Assembly: GCA_028554795.2 (NCBI GenBank)
Contig: JAPYKE020000037.1
Span: forward strand, 124,001-188,000
Length of the DNA: 64,000 nt
From: Sinohyriopsis cumingii
Lineage: Eukaryota; Mollusca; Bivalvia; Unionida; Unionidae
Direction: 5' to 3'
A program made the translations under genes and the position numbers. The notes under the pieces are model-generated. The model ran no database searches, had not been told where the DNA came from, and saw only the letters and a program-made list of their open reading frames with translations. Positions 27,652-37,495 of this stretch are shown here, piece after piece. Each line of letters begins with the position of its first letter. Position 1 is the stretch's first letter.

Positions 27652-29117
27652 TCTATACGAAATAACTGGCCGCATACATAACTGGATAGCAGACTTCCTA
27701 ACAGATCGGAAGATACTGACAAAAGTAGGGGATCAATATTCAGATATATATAACCTAGAAAACGGTATACCACAAGGTAGCGTACTTAGCCCCACTTTAT
27801 GCAACATATGGTAAACGACCTTGACACTATAATTAACCAAAAATAAGGTAGATCTATCCCAGCGTGCTGATTATAGTGGGACTTGGAAAGCAGGCAATCG
27901 AATCAGCAAGACAGTCTCGGGGCAAATACAAGATAGTCTTAACCAAATAGGTCCGTGGGCAGATAAATGGGGTTTTAAAATATCCAACACTAAAAATGAA
28001 GCCATTATGCAATCGCCACACAGTAGAAATACTATAGATTACCCTAAACTGCACATACATGGAAGAACTTTTTTGTGTGGTCAAAATAGCCAGATTCCTA
28101 GGAATGTTTCTTGACCAAAACCTAACACCTAACACCAAGATAAGATCTAAAACAAAAACTAGAATATATAAGGTTGTCTAAAAACCCAAAACCATCAGGC
28201 CCCGCTGCAAAAAGCGGCAAAGTCTATCAAGATAGGAAATTGTACTAAAACCCCAAAATTAATACCTATAAGATGTTCCTAACCCCAAGGACCATCATGC
28301 CCGGCTGCACAATGCGGCAACCAAAATACCCAGCGAAACTAGTTAGGACCCTAAGCTTTTTAAGCCTAGCAAAGTATAAATAACATACACAAAAGGGTGA
28401 ACCCAAACCAAGAACCACTCCACCCAAATCAGGCTCAATAGATACAGTTTAAAAAACCCTATAGACTATCACTATGTTGACACTGGTACGGTACTATCTT
28501 TAAAAAAGAAACTGCACAGAATATATCTCCACAAATCTGTCAAAACGTTAATTCATTAACATTTTGACAAGAATGTCACAAAACGTATATCATGCATAAA
28601 GCAAGGTGCCTTCCTATTGAGCAGGCTCTACCTGACCGAACCTTCCTACTCGCCATTGCCGGACATAAAATTCATAAACGTGCATAGCACATATTAAATA
28701 CATGAATAGAGAGGCACTTTTTCTTCTCTTCATGAACAATTAATTAACCCTCCACATGGGAATAAAAACCTAAGTCTCCTGATGTGACGTCATAGTAGCT
28801 ACCAATCGCTACTGGCGTCACATACTGCTTGGTTGACACCTAGCGCAGCTGATGCAGACTGAATTGCTACCTTTAACTCGAGGGTGTGATGGGTCTATCC
28901 TCACTCGGGTATAGCCTTATATTCAGGTCTCTAGGGTCTATGAAGCCCGTCATATTGACCCAACACCTGAAGGCTCAATTAAATAGTGCCTTTTATGCAC
29001 AGTAATACCAGGGGGATAAGGCTCTAATTCCTTCTTCCGGGATCAATTAAATAGACCGCTTATGAACAGTAGCCAGATGTACTTGCAAATAAGGGCGAAA
29101 ACGTCTTTAATTTAATT

Positions 29118-29240
29118 GATGATGATGATGATGATATAAATACTAAATACTTTCTAAATCTTGAAAAATATCGACACAAGAAAAATGTACTCAAAGAATT
29201 GACTGATGATGACAATGTAATTATTTCAAATACAACTGAA
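29118..29240 (+). mobile_element. Short LINE fragment after a (GAT)n run
   Basis: A GAT run (29118-29135) continues in frame with INTKYFLNLEKYRHKKNVLK and ELTDDDNVI, the linker between endonuclease and reverse transcriptase typical of Tx1/L1-type LINEs (TKYFLNLEKR). About 35 codons, then a SINE. Confidence 0.6.
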
Positions 29241-29246
29241 AAAAAA

Positions 29247-29496
29247 TGGTACAAACAGCTGCATCGCTTGTCACTCAGCATTAAGAGGTTAGTGTTAGGA
29301 CTGGTCGGCCTGGTGTCAGGATAATGTGACTGGGTGGAATATCATGGTATATGTCTGCGGAATGATGCCCCAGTGCTCGACATCACTATAGACTGTCACA
29401 TTGCAGACAACGTAGCCATATGATAGAACAATTGGTAAAGCTACGGTAAAAATCCAAATCACACACACACACACACATACACACACACACACACAC
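29247..29496 (+). mobile_element. Mollusc-type SINE, 5'-truncated, ending in (AC)n
   Basis: The body has ggttagtgttaggactggtc, gtgactgggtgg and ccagtgctcgacatcacta, matching the copy at 33440-33742 and a SINE core I know from mollusc genomes. The tRNA head is missing. Ends in an AC run. Confidence 0.75.
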
Positions 29497-29657
29497 TGAA
29501 ATCTTGGATGATATACATCAAGTATATAATCATTTATACTCTTCGGTAACTATTATACTCTTCGGTAACTATTAATTGTACGGATTCACTTTTAAATTTT
29601 GTAAACTGTTCTTTACCTGATGAGGATAAAGATATGTGTGTGATGCCATAACAACAG

Positions 29658-29907
29658 GGCCCCGAGTGGCCGAGTGGTCTAAAGCGCTCTTCGTTACGGA
29701 TCACTGCCATCTCACCTCTGTCTGCGGCGGTTCGAGTCTAAGATTCAGCCAATGTGGGCATGTGAGAAAGCTTGCCAGTAGCTTCTCGTGGGTCGGTGGA
29801 TCTTTCCGGGGTTTTCCGGGTTCTTCCTCCACCATTAATACTGGCCGCCATGTATAGCCTATCGTGCTGAAAAATGGCGTTAAAACCCAAAACAACAACA
29901 ACAACAA
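29658..29907 (+). mobile_element. tRNA-derived SINE with 12 bp target duplication
   Basis: 250 bp between direct repeats ccataacaacag at 29646-29657 and 29908-29919. The head has A-box gtggccgagtggtctaa and B-box ggttcgagtct (Leu/Ser-tRNA-like). The body has gtgggcatgtgagaaagctt and the tail repeats aac. Intact, probably recent. Resembles a SINE family widespread in bivalves. Confidence 0.92.
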
Positions 29908-30149
29908 CCATAACAACAGTTGATGAAATACATACAGCTATACAAGGGATGGCTAAAATTAAAGCCCCGGCCCGGACAGATTGATAGTAGAGAGACGTTG
30001 TAAATTTTATGATTGTATATATGATATTATGCTGCAATTTTTTCAGTGTTGTGAATGACAATATTATGTCGAGATCAATGAGATTTGGGGTTATATCGCT
30101 TATTTATAAAAACAAGGGAGATAATAGAAGGTTGAAAATTAGTACCCCA

Positions 30150-30500
30150 TTAAAGCCAGGATCATTATAGTCGTCATCATTGGAGTCAGGATCATTATAG
30201 TCCTCATCACTGGAATCAGGATAATTATATTCGTCATCACTGGAGTTAGAATCATTATAGGCGTTGTGATTGGAGTCAGAATCATTAAAGTCAGGATCAT
30301 TATAGTCGTCATTATTGGAGTCAGCTTCATTAGACGGGATCAGTACAGTCACCATTTGGGTCAGGATTATTATATTCGTCATCATTGGAGTCAGACTCAT
30401 TATAGTCGTCATCATTTGACTCAGCTTCATTAGTCGAGATCAGTACAGCCATCATTAGGGTCGGGATCATTATTATCGTCATCAGTGGACTCAACATCAT
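30150..30500. repeat. 30 bp minisatellite with acidic coding potential
   Basis: About ten imperfect units of atcattatagtcgtcatcat plus tggagtcagg. On the minus strand they read as repeated SNDDDYNDPD for over 60 codons. No start context, splice site or neighbouring domain supports a real gene. Confidence 0.9.
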
Positions 30501-30828
30501 TAAAGTAAATCGTGTTACTGGCTTTTAAAATCACATGATTAGTATTACCAAACATGTATGCTAGTATTGGTTGCCAGTAGGTCTTTCTCACGTGTATATA
30601 TTTAAGCCTTTTATGTTTGAGTGGTTATTTGATACAAGCACATTAGGTACATCAGAACAATGAACACAGTATTAGACAATGTTGTAGATTTAGCAATATT
30701 TCCAAACTTACAGCTGTATAATCTGTTATATATATACCAACTGATGTTACAGACCTTGTGGACCTTCTTGCAATGAGCTTACCAATGAAAGAGGGAGACG
30801 GCTGCTCTAGTTCGCAAGCTACAACAAC

Positions 30829-31299
30829 TTGGTACTAGCCAACACCCTGGGACAACATAAAGCTTCACGATGCTGGACATGGCACTCACCAAATGGAACC
30901 CATCACAACCAGATCGACTACATACTGGTTCAAAACCGTTACCGATCTGGCATCAATATAGCAAAAACAAGGACATTCCCAGGTGCTGATGTTGGGAGTG
31001 ATCACGACCTCGTGATTATGAACTTCCGAGTGAGGCTGAATAAAATTAACAAGCCAAAGAACATCAGGCACAAATTCAACCTTGAAAAACTGAAGGACCC
31101 TAACATCTGCAAGGCATTCCGAGCCACAATTGGAGGAAAATTTGCTCCACTCCTTGTGATGGATGGTGATGTCAGTGAGATGACAGACACCTTCAACACA
31201 ATCATGACAGCAGCTGCCAAGGACATCATTGGCCTCCATCGCCCGAAGAAAAAACCCTGGGTTACAGAAGAGATTCTGAAGCTGTGTGATGTGAACTAA
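30829..31299 (+). pseudogene. RTE LINE endonuclease C-terminal part
   Basis: 156 open codons covering the last third of the APE endonuclease (WTWHSPNGTHHNQIDYILV and GADVGSDHDLVIMNFRV) and the following linker (KKKPWVTEEILKL). Stopped at ~31297. Confidence 0.85.
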
Positions 31300-31664
31300 A
31301 AAACACCAGGCACACAACAGGATCATTGAAGTACCGAGAAATAAACAAGAATATCAGAAAAAAAGTTGAGGAAAGCAAAAGAAAATTGGATTGGACAAAA
31401 GTGCACAGAAATGGAGAACAGTCTGATAAAGAATAACAGCAAAAAGGCATTCCAAATTGTGAAAGACCTCACCAGACAGAAAAAACCAAGAGTCAGTACC
31501 ATTCAAGACAAAAATGGAAAATGCCTCACAGAAGCGAGTGACATTGCAAAAAGATGGACTGAGTATTGCAAAGAACTCTACAACCATCAGTCCACAGGAG
31601 ACCCAGAGGTGCTTAAGTTCCAAACTCCTCAAATGATGATGACTTCCCCATTCTCAAAGAAGAG

Positions 31665-33041
31665 GTGGAGTCAGCAATAAGAGCACGGAAGAATGAGAAG
31701 GCAGTTGGAGTAGACAACATCCCAGCTGAACTTATCAAGAATGGGGCAGAATCAGTGAAAGAGCTACTAACAAAAATCTGCAACAAGATCTGGCACACAG
31801 GTGAATGGCCAACACAATTGACCCAGTCACTGATTATAACACTTCCCAGAAAGACCAATCTCCAGCTGTGCCAAAATTACAGAACTATCAGTTTGATCAG
31901 CCATGCTAGTAAGGTAATGCTGAAGATCATCTTGAACAGTCTGAAACCACAAGCAGAAGAAATAATCGCTGAAGAACAGGCCGGGTTCCGGAGTGGAAGA
32001 AGCACAACAGAACAAATATTCAATCTCAGGGTTCTGTGCGAAAAGTACTCGCCACACCAACAAGACATCTATCATGTGTTCATAGATTTTAAAAAGGCCT
32101 TTAACAGAGTGTGGCATGAGGCTTTGTGGGCCACAATGAAGAAGTATAACATTGGTGAAAAGTTAACCAATACCATCAAGCAGCTGTACGCCAAGGCTAC
32201 CAGTGCAGTAATTGCCCAAGGTGCTGTGGGGGACTGGTTCCAGACAACAGTGGGAGTGCGTCAAGGCTGTCTCCTGTCACCCACGCTTTTCAACATCTAC
32301 TTAGAGCGCATCATGAGCGAAGCCCTGGAAAACTACTGTGGGACAGTCAGCATTGGAGGGCGTAACATCACCAACCTCCGCTTTGCAGACGACATTGATG
32401 GTCTGGCAGGCAGTGAAGACGAGCTAGCCACCTTAGTGAAGAACCTGGATGAAACATCTTCCAGATTTGACATGCAGATAAGCGCTGAGAAGACAAAACT
32501 GATGACAAATAGTGGCAAACAAATCTCAGCCAAGATTAAAATCAGAGGTCATGAACTGGAAACAGTGAACCAGTTCAAATATCTTGGTTCCATAATCACT
32601 GAAGAGGGATCAAGAGCAGAAATTTTGTCAAGAGCAGCACAAACAATGGCAGCTATGTCAAAGCTGAGACACATCTGGAGAGACAAGAATAACTGTCTGA
32701 AAACTAAAATCAGACTATTGCGAGCTCTAGTCATCTCAGTCTTTTTGTACTCATGTGAGGCATGGACCCTGACAGCAGAATTACAACGAAGAATCCAGTC
32801 ACTTGAAATGAGTTGCTACAGAACCATCCTTGGCATCTCTTACATGGACCATATCACAAATGAAGAAGTGCGTAACACCATCAGGCGCGAAGTAGGCCAA
32901 TATGAGGACCTCCTCACCACCGTCAAAAAGAGAAAGCTGAAATGGTATGGCCATGTCACTAGAGTCAATATTCTATCCACAACAGTCCTGCAGGGCAGCG
33001 TCCAGGGTGGCAGAAGGAGAGGTAGACAGAGAAAAAAGTAG
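31665..33041 (+). CDS. RTE LINE reverse transcriptase (open for 458 codons)
   Basis: Long uninterrupted frame: NEKAVGVDNIPAELIKNG, NYRTISLISHASKVMLKIIL, EEQAGFRSGRSTTEQIF, HVFIDFKKAFNRVWHEALW (motif A Asp present), GVRQGCLLSPTLFNIYLE, NLRFADDIDGLAG (motif C DD), FKYLGSIITEEG, LYSCEAWTLTAEL, RKLKWYGHV. It copies LINE RNA into DNA at the nicked target. The upstream frame joins in a different phase and the last ~43 codons lie behind a TAG, so the protein is not intact, but the RT core is. Confidence 0.9.
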   Translation: MESAIRARKNEKAVGVDNIPAELIKNGAESVKELLTKICNKIWHTGEWPTQLTQSLIITLPRKTNLQLCQNYRTISLISHASKVMLKIILNSLKPQAEEIIAEEQAGFRSGRSTTEQIFNLRVLCEKYSPHQQDIYHVFIDFKKAFNRVWHEALWATMKKYNIGEKLTNTIKQLYAKATSAVIAQGAVGDWFQTTVGVRQGCLLSPTLFNIYLERIMSEALENYCGTVSIGGRNITNLRFADDIDGLAGSEDELATLVKNLDETSSRFDMQISAEKTKLMTNSGKQISAKIKIRGHELETVNQFKYLGSIITEEGSRAEILSRAAQTMAAMSKLRHIWRDKNNCLKTKIRLLRALVISVFLYSCEAWTLTAELQRRIQSLEMSCYRTILGISYMDHITNEEVRNTIRREVGQYEDLLTTVKKRKLKWYGHVTRVNILSTTVLQGSVQGGRRRGRQRKK

Positions 33042-33439
33042 ACTGACAACATCACAGAATGGACCAGGAAAAGTTTTGCGGAGACACAGACATTGGCAAA
33101 TGATCGAGACAAGTGGAGGGAACTGGTCAGATGTTCAGCAGCACAGTGCCTCAACGACGACACTAGGTCATGAGACTGATGATGATGATGATTGTGTTAC
33201 AGATATATACACTGCTACTAAAGATCAGTTACAGTAACAAGTACATACCCGTATATATATATTTTGGCTAATGCTTTAGGTAGTACTACTTCAGTCACCA
33301 TTTCCGCTAATATATTATCCACATTCTCATTCAATATGTCAGACAGTTTTTAAGTTTCATTCAGTTTATATTTTCTACTAGTCGGTCTATTCTAATTTAG
33401 TTCATCTTTTTTCAAAAATATCCCGACTGAATCTCTATA

Positions 33440-33711
33440 CCTCAAGCCTACTGGTTAGAGAGATTCTAACCCAGGTCGAATTATACCAAATACTTATAAA
33501 ATGGTACTAACAGCTGCCTCATTGGGCGCTCAGCATTAATAGGTTAGTGTTAGGACTGGTGGCCTGGTGTCATGGGTGAATGGGTGGGACATGATACTAC
33601 ATGTCTGCGGTATCATGATCCAGTGCTAGACATCACTAAAAACTGCCACATTGCAGAGATTGTAGCGATATGAATGAACAATAGCTACGTCAAAAATCCA
33701 AATCTATCTCT

Positions 33712-33742
<31 letters not shown>
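33440..33742 (+). mobile_element. Mollusc-type SINE with tRNA-like head, ending in (AC)n
   Basis: Head tcaagcctactggttagag and ccaggtcgaatt look like degenerate A and B boxes. The body matches 29247-29496 (gcattaataggttagtgtta, gtgaatgggtgg, ccagtgctagacatcacta). Ends in an AC run. Confidence 0.78.
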
Positions 33743-36061
33743 TTCAGGAGGTATGGAAACACTTTAAATTAGTACAGAAAACAGGTATACCGGCACATCA
33801 TTACATTATTTGTCATTTTATTACTATTAAAGTCTGAGAAAGTTGTTTAATATGGATTCGTTCATGATATCTTTGTTTTCTATAATATTCCAGATATAAC
33901 TATTTGTATACAACGTGACTGCAGGAAACCTATATGATTACCAGTTAAGGCAAACTCTTAAGCTAAGGCAGTAAAATATTAAATATAGGTCGCAATGACC
34001 TCTGGTTTTAAGGTGTGCTACTAATAAATATGCATACAATTTCTTGTTTCGTGATTCTAGCATGAAAAGAAATTTTAAAAATAAATATAAGGCACACATT
34101 AACCAAGGTCACTGCCACAACGATATCTGCGTCACTGTGATCTATATTTTCAGTCAAGGTGCGACACTTGTCAACATGCAGCTCCTGGTGAACTTTCAAG
34201 ATTCCATGTATAAAAGTGTACCTGTTTCCAAAAAACAAGACCGACCTCAAAATGTTCTGAATGAATATAGATATGGTACATATGTATAATAGTATCCCAT
34301 TTAATCCGTCCTGGGGGAAAGGAATAAATGCCTAGGAAAAAAGAATAGTTGAGATGCATGCATATTGCAGGGGGGGGGGGGAGGGACATAAGCGCAGGTA
34401 GAATTAACAGGCATGTCGATTATTATGTATACGTTGATGCCAAATCTGACGTGTAGTCATCGTTGCTAGTCAAAGTTCCGATGAGATAACCCTATCTGTA
34501 GAGAGTTTATCATATCGGAACATTGGTGACAGAACGTGACGTGCACTATAACGACTCTGCCCTACTTCACTGAGGCAAGCTAAATTGTAAATGATATTAT
34601 GTCTATCTTTTTGAGGCTAATTGACGCATTGTTCACACAAGGAGTATCTCCTGTTACCTGTAAGTAACAGTATTCTGGAAATAATCAAGTCAGCATATAA
34701 CTCCGTGATAATGGCTATAAATGCTTTTAGGATGCTGAAAGAAAAGTGACTCTACATTTGTGAAAATGTTTTATTCCGATTGATGGAATACAGTTCTGAA
34801 CAATGCAAGCACGCTTTTCGCATGTGAAGGAAACAAATACCCAAACAATTATTATCAACAAAATATCAAAAACAAAGCAAACAAATTAAAAAGTCAAAAC
34901 AAGCAAATAACAAAACAAAACTAGAGTACAAATACTTGGGCAATGCAAAATATAGTGTTGGTCACGTGAGTGTGACAGTACTATCACTTGGATTTAAGTT
35001 AAATATTGGAATATTGGAGGAAATGCAGGTATTTTACAGGCCATATAAAATATATTAAATGATTGAATTTCTGCCATTGACCTGCATAATTCTAAACCTC
35101 TGATGTTATTTACATTGTTTTGCAAACATAGGAAAAGTAAGAGAGGAAAAAAGGCATTAGTCAAATAAAATTATCATAGTTGAACATGGATGACCATACT
35201 AAAAATGTCTTGGAAGAGTAGCTTCCCTTTGACGATTATCAATGACTTCAAAATGAATCAACATACTCTTTTTTCAATAACCATGTAAGATCAAGGGGTC
35301 GCATTACCCTGGCTTTCCTGATGACGAATCCAGCTGACAATTCAAGCCTTCAGAGTAAATTTACCAATCAGTAAACAGAAGTTAGGAAACCCTCCAAAGC
35401 CAGAGTTCCACCAATCAAAATTATGTAGGGCACAGGGTACATGTCTATTTCATGAATCAGAGTACGACTCACAACTAATAAAAAAGCAGCTGAAGTCATA
35501 TTATTTTATCATGATGAACACCGTCTTTCTAAATGTACCCGCCACAAGCCTTTTTTTAACAAATGTAACTTCGTTCACTACTGACAGAGCATAACTGTAC
35601 CCACGCGCTTACTTCCAAAGGAAACAATAAATATTAGTTTAAGTGAGACTGAAAAAAGAGAAACGAAGACTACATTCTCACGAGATGAAAGGCTAAACCA
35701 ACATTAGGCCAGAGAACCGGACCAACTACTACAAAAACAGACAGAAGCGATATATCAGGGAAAAGACTTCGAAGCCAGAGAAACACCTAGAAATCTAACC
35801 GACAAGACAACTAATAAAGAAAAGCAGATGCAGCTACCACAAATCGAGCACTAATCAACATTTCAAAGTATGGATGAACAGATAAAAGCTAAAACAAAGT
35901 AAACCACAAGGAAGTACTATGATGCAATAGAAAACAAACAACTATTTAATGAAGCAGTGACACACAAACAAAAAAACTGAGGCCAGCCCCTGTATGGCCA
36001 ATTGCCTTCTGAAAGGAGACCAAGGTTAAGAGAGGGATGCAACAGAGAGAGACAGACAGAC

Positions 36062-36093
<32 letters not shown>

Positions 36094-36726
36094 GGAGAGA
36101 GAGGCACACACGAACACACCAACTGTAAAACAAAACAGATTTAAATTAAAGAAAGCAGCCTCGTATGATTTGAAACATCTACACCAAAGTAGTTCTTGAA
36201 ACAATAACATAAAGTAAAATTACAAATTATGTCTACAAGAATGACTCTAGGCAAGAGGCACAACTAATTAAAACCAAGAAAGGGGGAATGGAGAAGGGAA
36301 GATGACCAGCATGTGAAATACCTGGAGGGAGTAGGGAACCATACAACCATCAGAATAACCTCGAGCAACAAAAAAAAATCACTTTAAATAACTAAATCTT
36401 CAAGGATCGAAAACAGTGTTTACGAGGGGACACCTCTCAAGTGCTAACCACGCCACAGATGCTTGAGATGGAACTTAAGGTGTCCACAAAAACAGCGTGC
36501 ACTTCCATAAAAATTAAATAGCATGTATGATTACACGGTACTCACATTTCATGTACAAAATGAAAAGAATATAAAATATTCAATTAAGCTCGTGGTAAGC
36601 GTTCTTGATAGTCTCCAACATCAGGATTCACTTTTAATTAATTCACTTGCTTTTCAGCTATTAAATTTATGGTCATCGGGGAAAAATAGAAGTTGACAGA
36701 TGTAAGGTGGGAATAGTAGAACTGAT
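33743..36726. other. Unrecognised intergenic DNA with the probable 3' flank of the copy 2 kinase gene
   Basis: AT-rich. A G run of 11 at ~34371 and a GA/CAGA-rich stretch at ~36040-36105 are the only repeats. The part next to 36727 should contain the kinase 3' untranslated region. I found no convincing gene on either strand. Confidence 0.5.
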
Positions 36727-36831
36727 CTAAAAATCCGGGTCCCAGCTTATTACGTCATCAATGCGTGGATAATCTGTTTCTTTTGTGAAGCTTTCACAAT
36801 CGAAATTTCTAGTATCAACTGAGGATTCAAC
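36727..36831 (-). CDS. Kinase gene last coding exon (copy 2 gene)
   Basis: 105 bp: acceptor gttattcag, 34 codons and TAG. It encodes [11 protein letters not shown], then an acidic tail ending [11 protein letters not shown] ends in SPTDTSNFDSFPEDNDE...SGWDIDF, so this is the AGC-kinase C-terminal tail. The 3' untranslated region must lie below 36727; I saw no certain polyadenylation site. Confidence 0.92.
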   Translation of the reverse strand, partial: VESSVDTRNFDCESFTKETDYPRIDDVISWDPDF

Positions 36832-37458
36832 CTGAATAACGAAACACACGTCTTGGGTTAATATCTAGTTAGAAAACAATCAACGAAGGAACAACGAAAA
36901 CCGATAAAAAATAAAATATTCAGATAGATAGACAAAAAATATAAAACAATGACAATGGCCAAAATACGATTCACTCAGTTTGCGATGATATTACTTTACG
37001 TGACCTACAAAAACCTGTCCATACATGCCGATATTGTATTTTAGTGTAAATAGATGTCAGAGCAAGATAAATGGGACAAATCACATATAAAAGTAATGCC
37101 CTGTATTCAGTCATCTTATGGGAGACAGGAACGAAAATACCACTGAGCCGTTCATTTTTTTGGTCCAAATAATGTGTTTGTTTTTAGAAACTGTAGTGTT
37201 AGCCGGTGCTTAAATATCGATATGCATCGGATGGCAATGAGGGACCGATTGCTTCTTTTAATGGGCTGCTGCTAACTGGGGTTCTTAAATCAGTTGTATG
37301 AAGCATCCACGTAATCCAATAAAGCTGGTATATCATGATTAACAGCCAATTCACATTAATTGTCTTGCAGTTTGTTTATTTCTGCATGTTGCTGTTTTTG
37401 TGGCCTTGTTTGTTTCTTTTTTTGTTTGGGTGTAGAGACGGGCATGGTTTAGAAAATA

Positions 37459-37495
<37 letters not shown>

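Larger units (their letters stand above)
24000..29117 (+). mobile_element. Decayed Jockey/I-group LINE (copy 1, extending into single-copy DNA)
   Basis: Plus-strand element with a strong A/C bias. ORF1 remnants at ~24140-25380 include a knuckle in a shifted frame (KCANCTGPHYPKSYECP). ORF2 starts near 25870 with the endonuclease (NCRGIIKNISELI, CLQETHL, ICGDFNAHYVIWG; SDH region near 26510) and the reverse transcriptase follows at ~27180-28150 (WIKAIVIPIPKPRKT, YRPKSLTDNIC, NGFRNKRSTLDQLFRLE, IPQGSVLSPTL-like, FLGMFLDQNL). More than a dozen stops and frame changes. Coding sequence is not recognisable beyond ~28170; the rest up to a (GAT)n tract at 29118 may be its 3' region. Confidence 0.82.
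30790..33191 (+). mobile_element. 5'-truncated RTE-type LINE
   Basis: Begins inside the endonuclease (NTLGQHKASRCWTWHSPNG, QIDYILV, VGSDHDLVI), passes a linker, and contains a complete reverse transcriptase with C-terminal domain ending LKWYGHVTRV and DKWRELVRCSAAQ. The tail is (GAT)n after ggtcatgagact, as expected for RTE elements. Breaks: a stop at ~31297, frame changes up to ~31665, and a TAG at 33039-33041 in a position where RTE proteins usually have Trp (KK-W-TDNI). The natural stop would be the TGA at ~33171. Confidence 0.9.

Noticed and set aside
29118-29135. (GAT)n run as the definite tail of the Jockey/I-group LINE
   Set aside because: The run is in frame with a different LINE fragment that follows it, so it could belong to either; the 3' end of the first element stays undetermined.
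30104-30430. Acidic Asp/Asn-rich protein gene on the minus strand
   Set aside because: No start context, splice border or domain beyond the tandem repeat; kept only as a repeat with a note.
34008-34250. Possible upstream kinase regulatory exon (cyclic-nucleotide-binding)
   Set aside because: The minus frame has no phosphate-binding-cassette motif and no matching splice phase.
35640-36010. A-rich plus-strand stretch as a decayed retroelement
   Set aside because: No motif of any reverse transcriptase, integrase or capsid family could be recognised.
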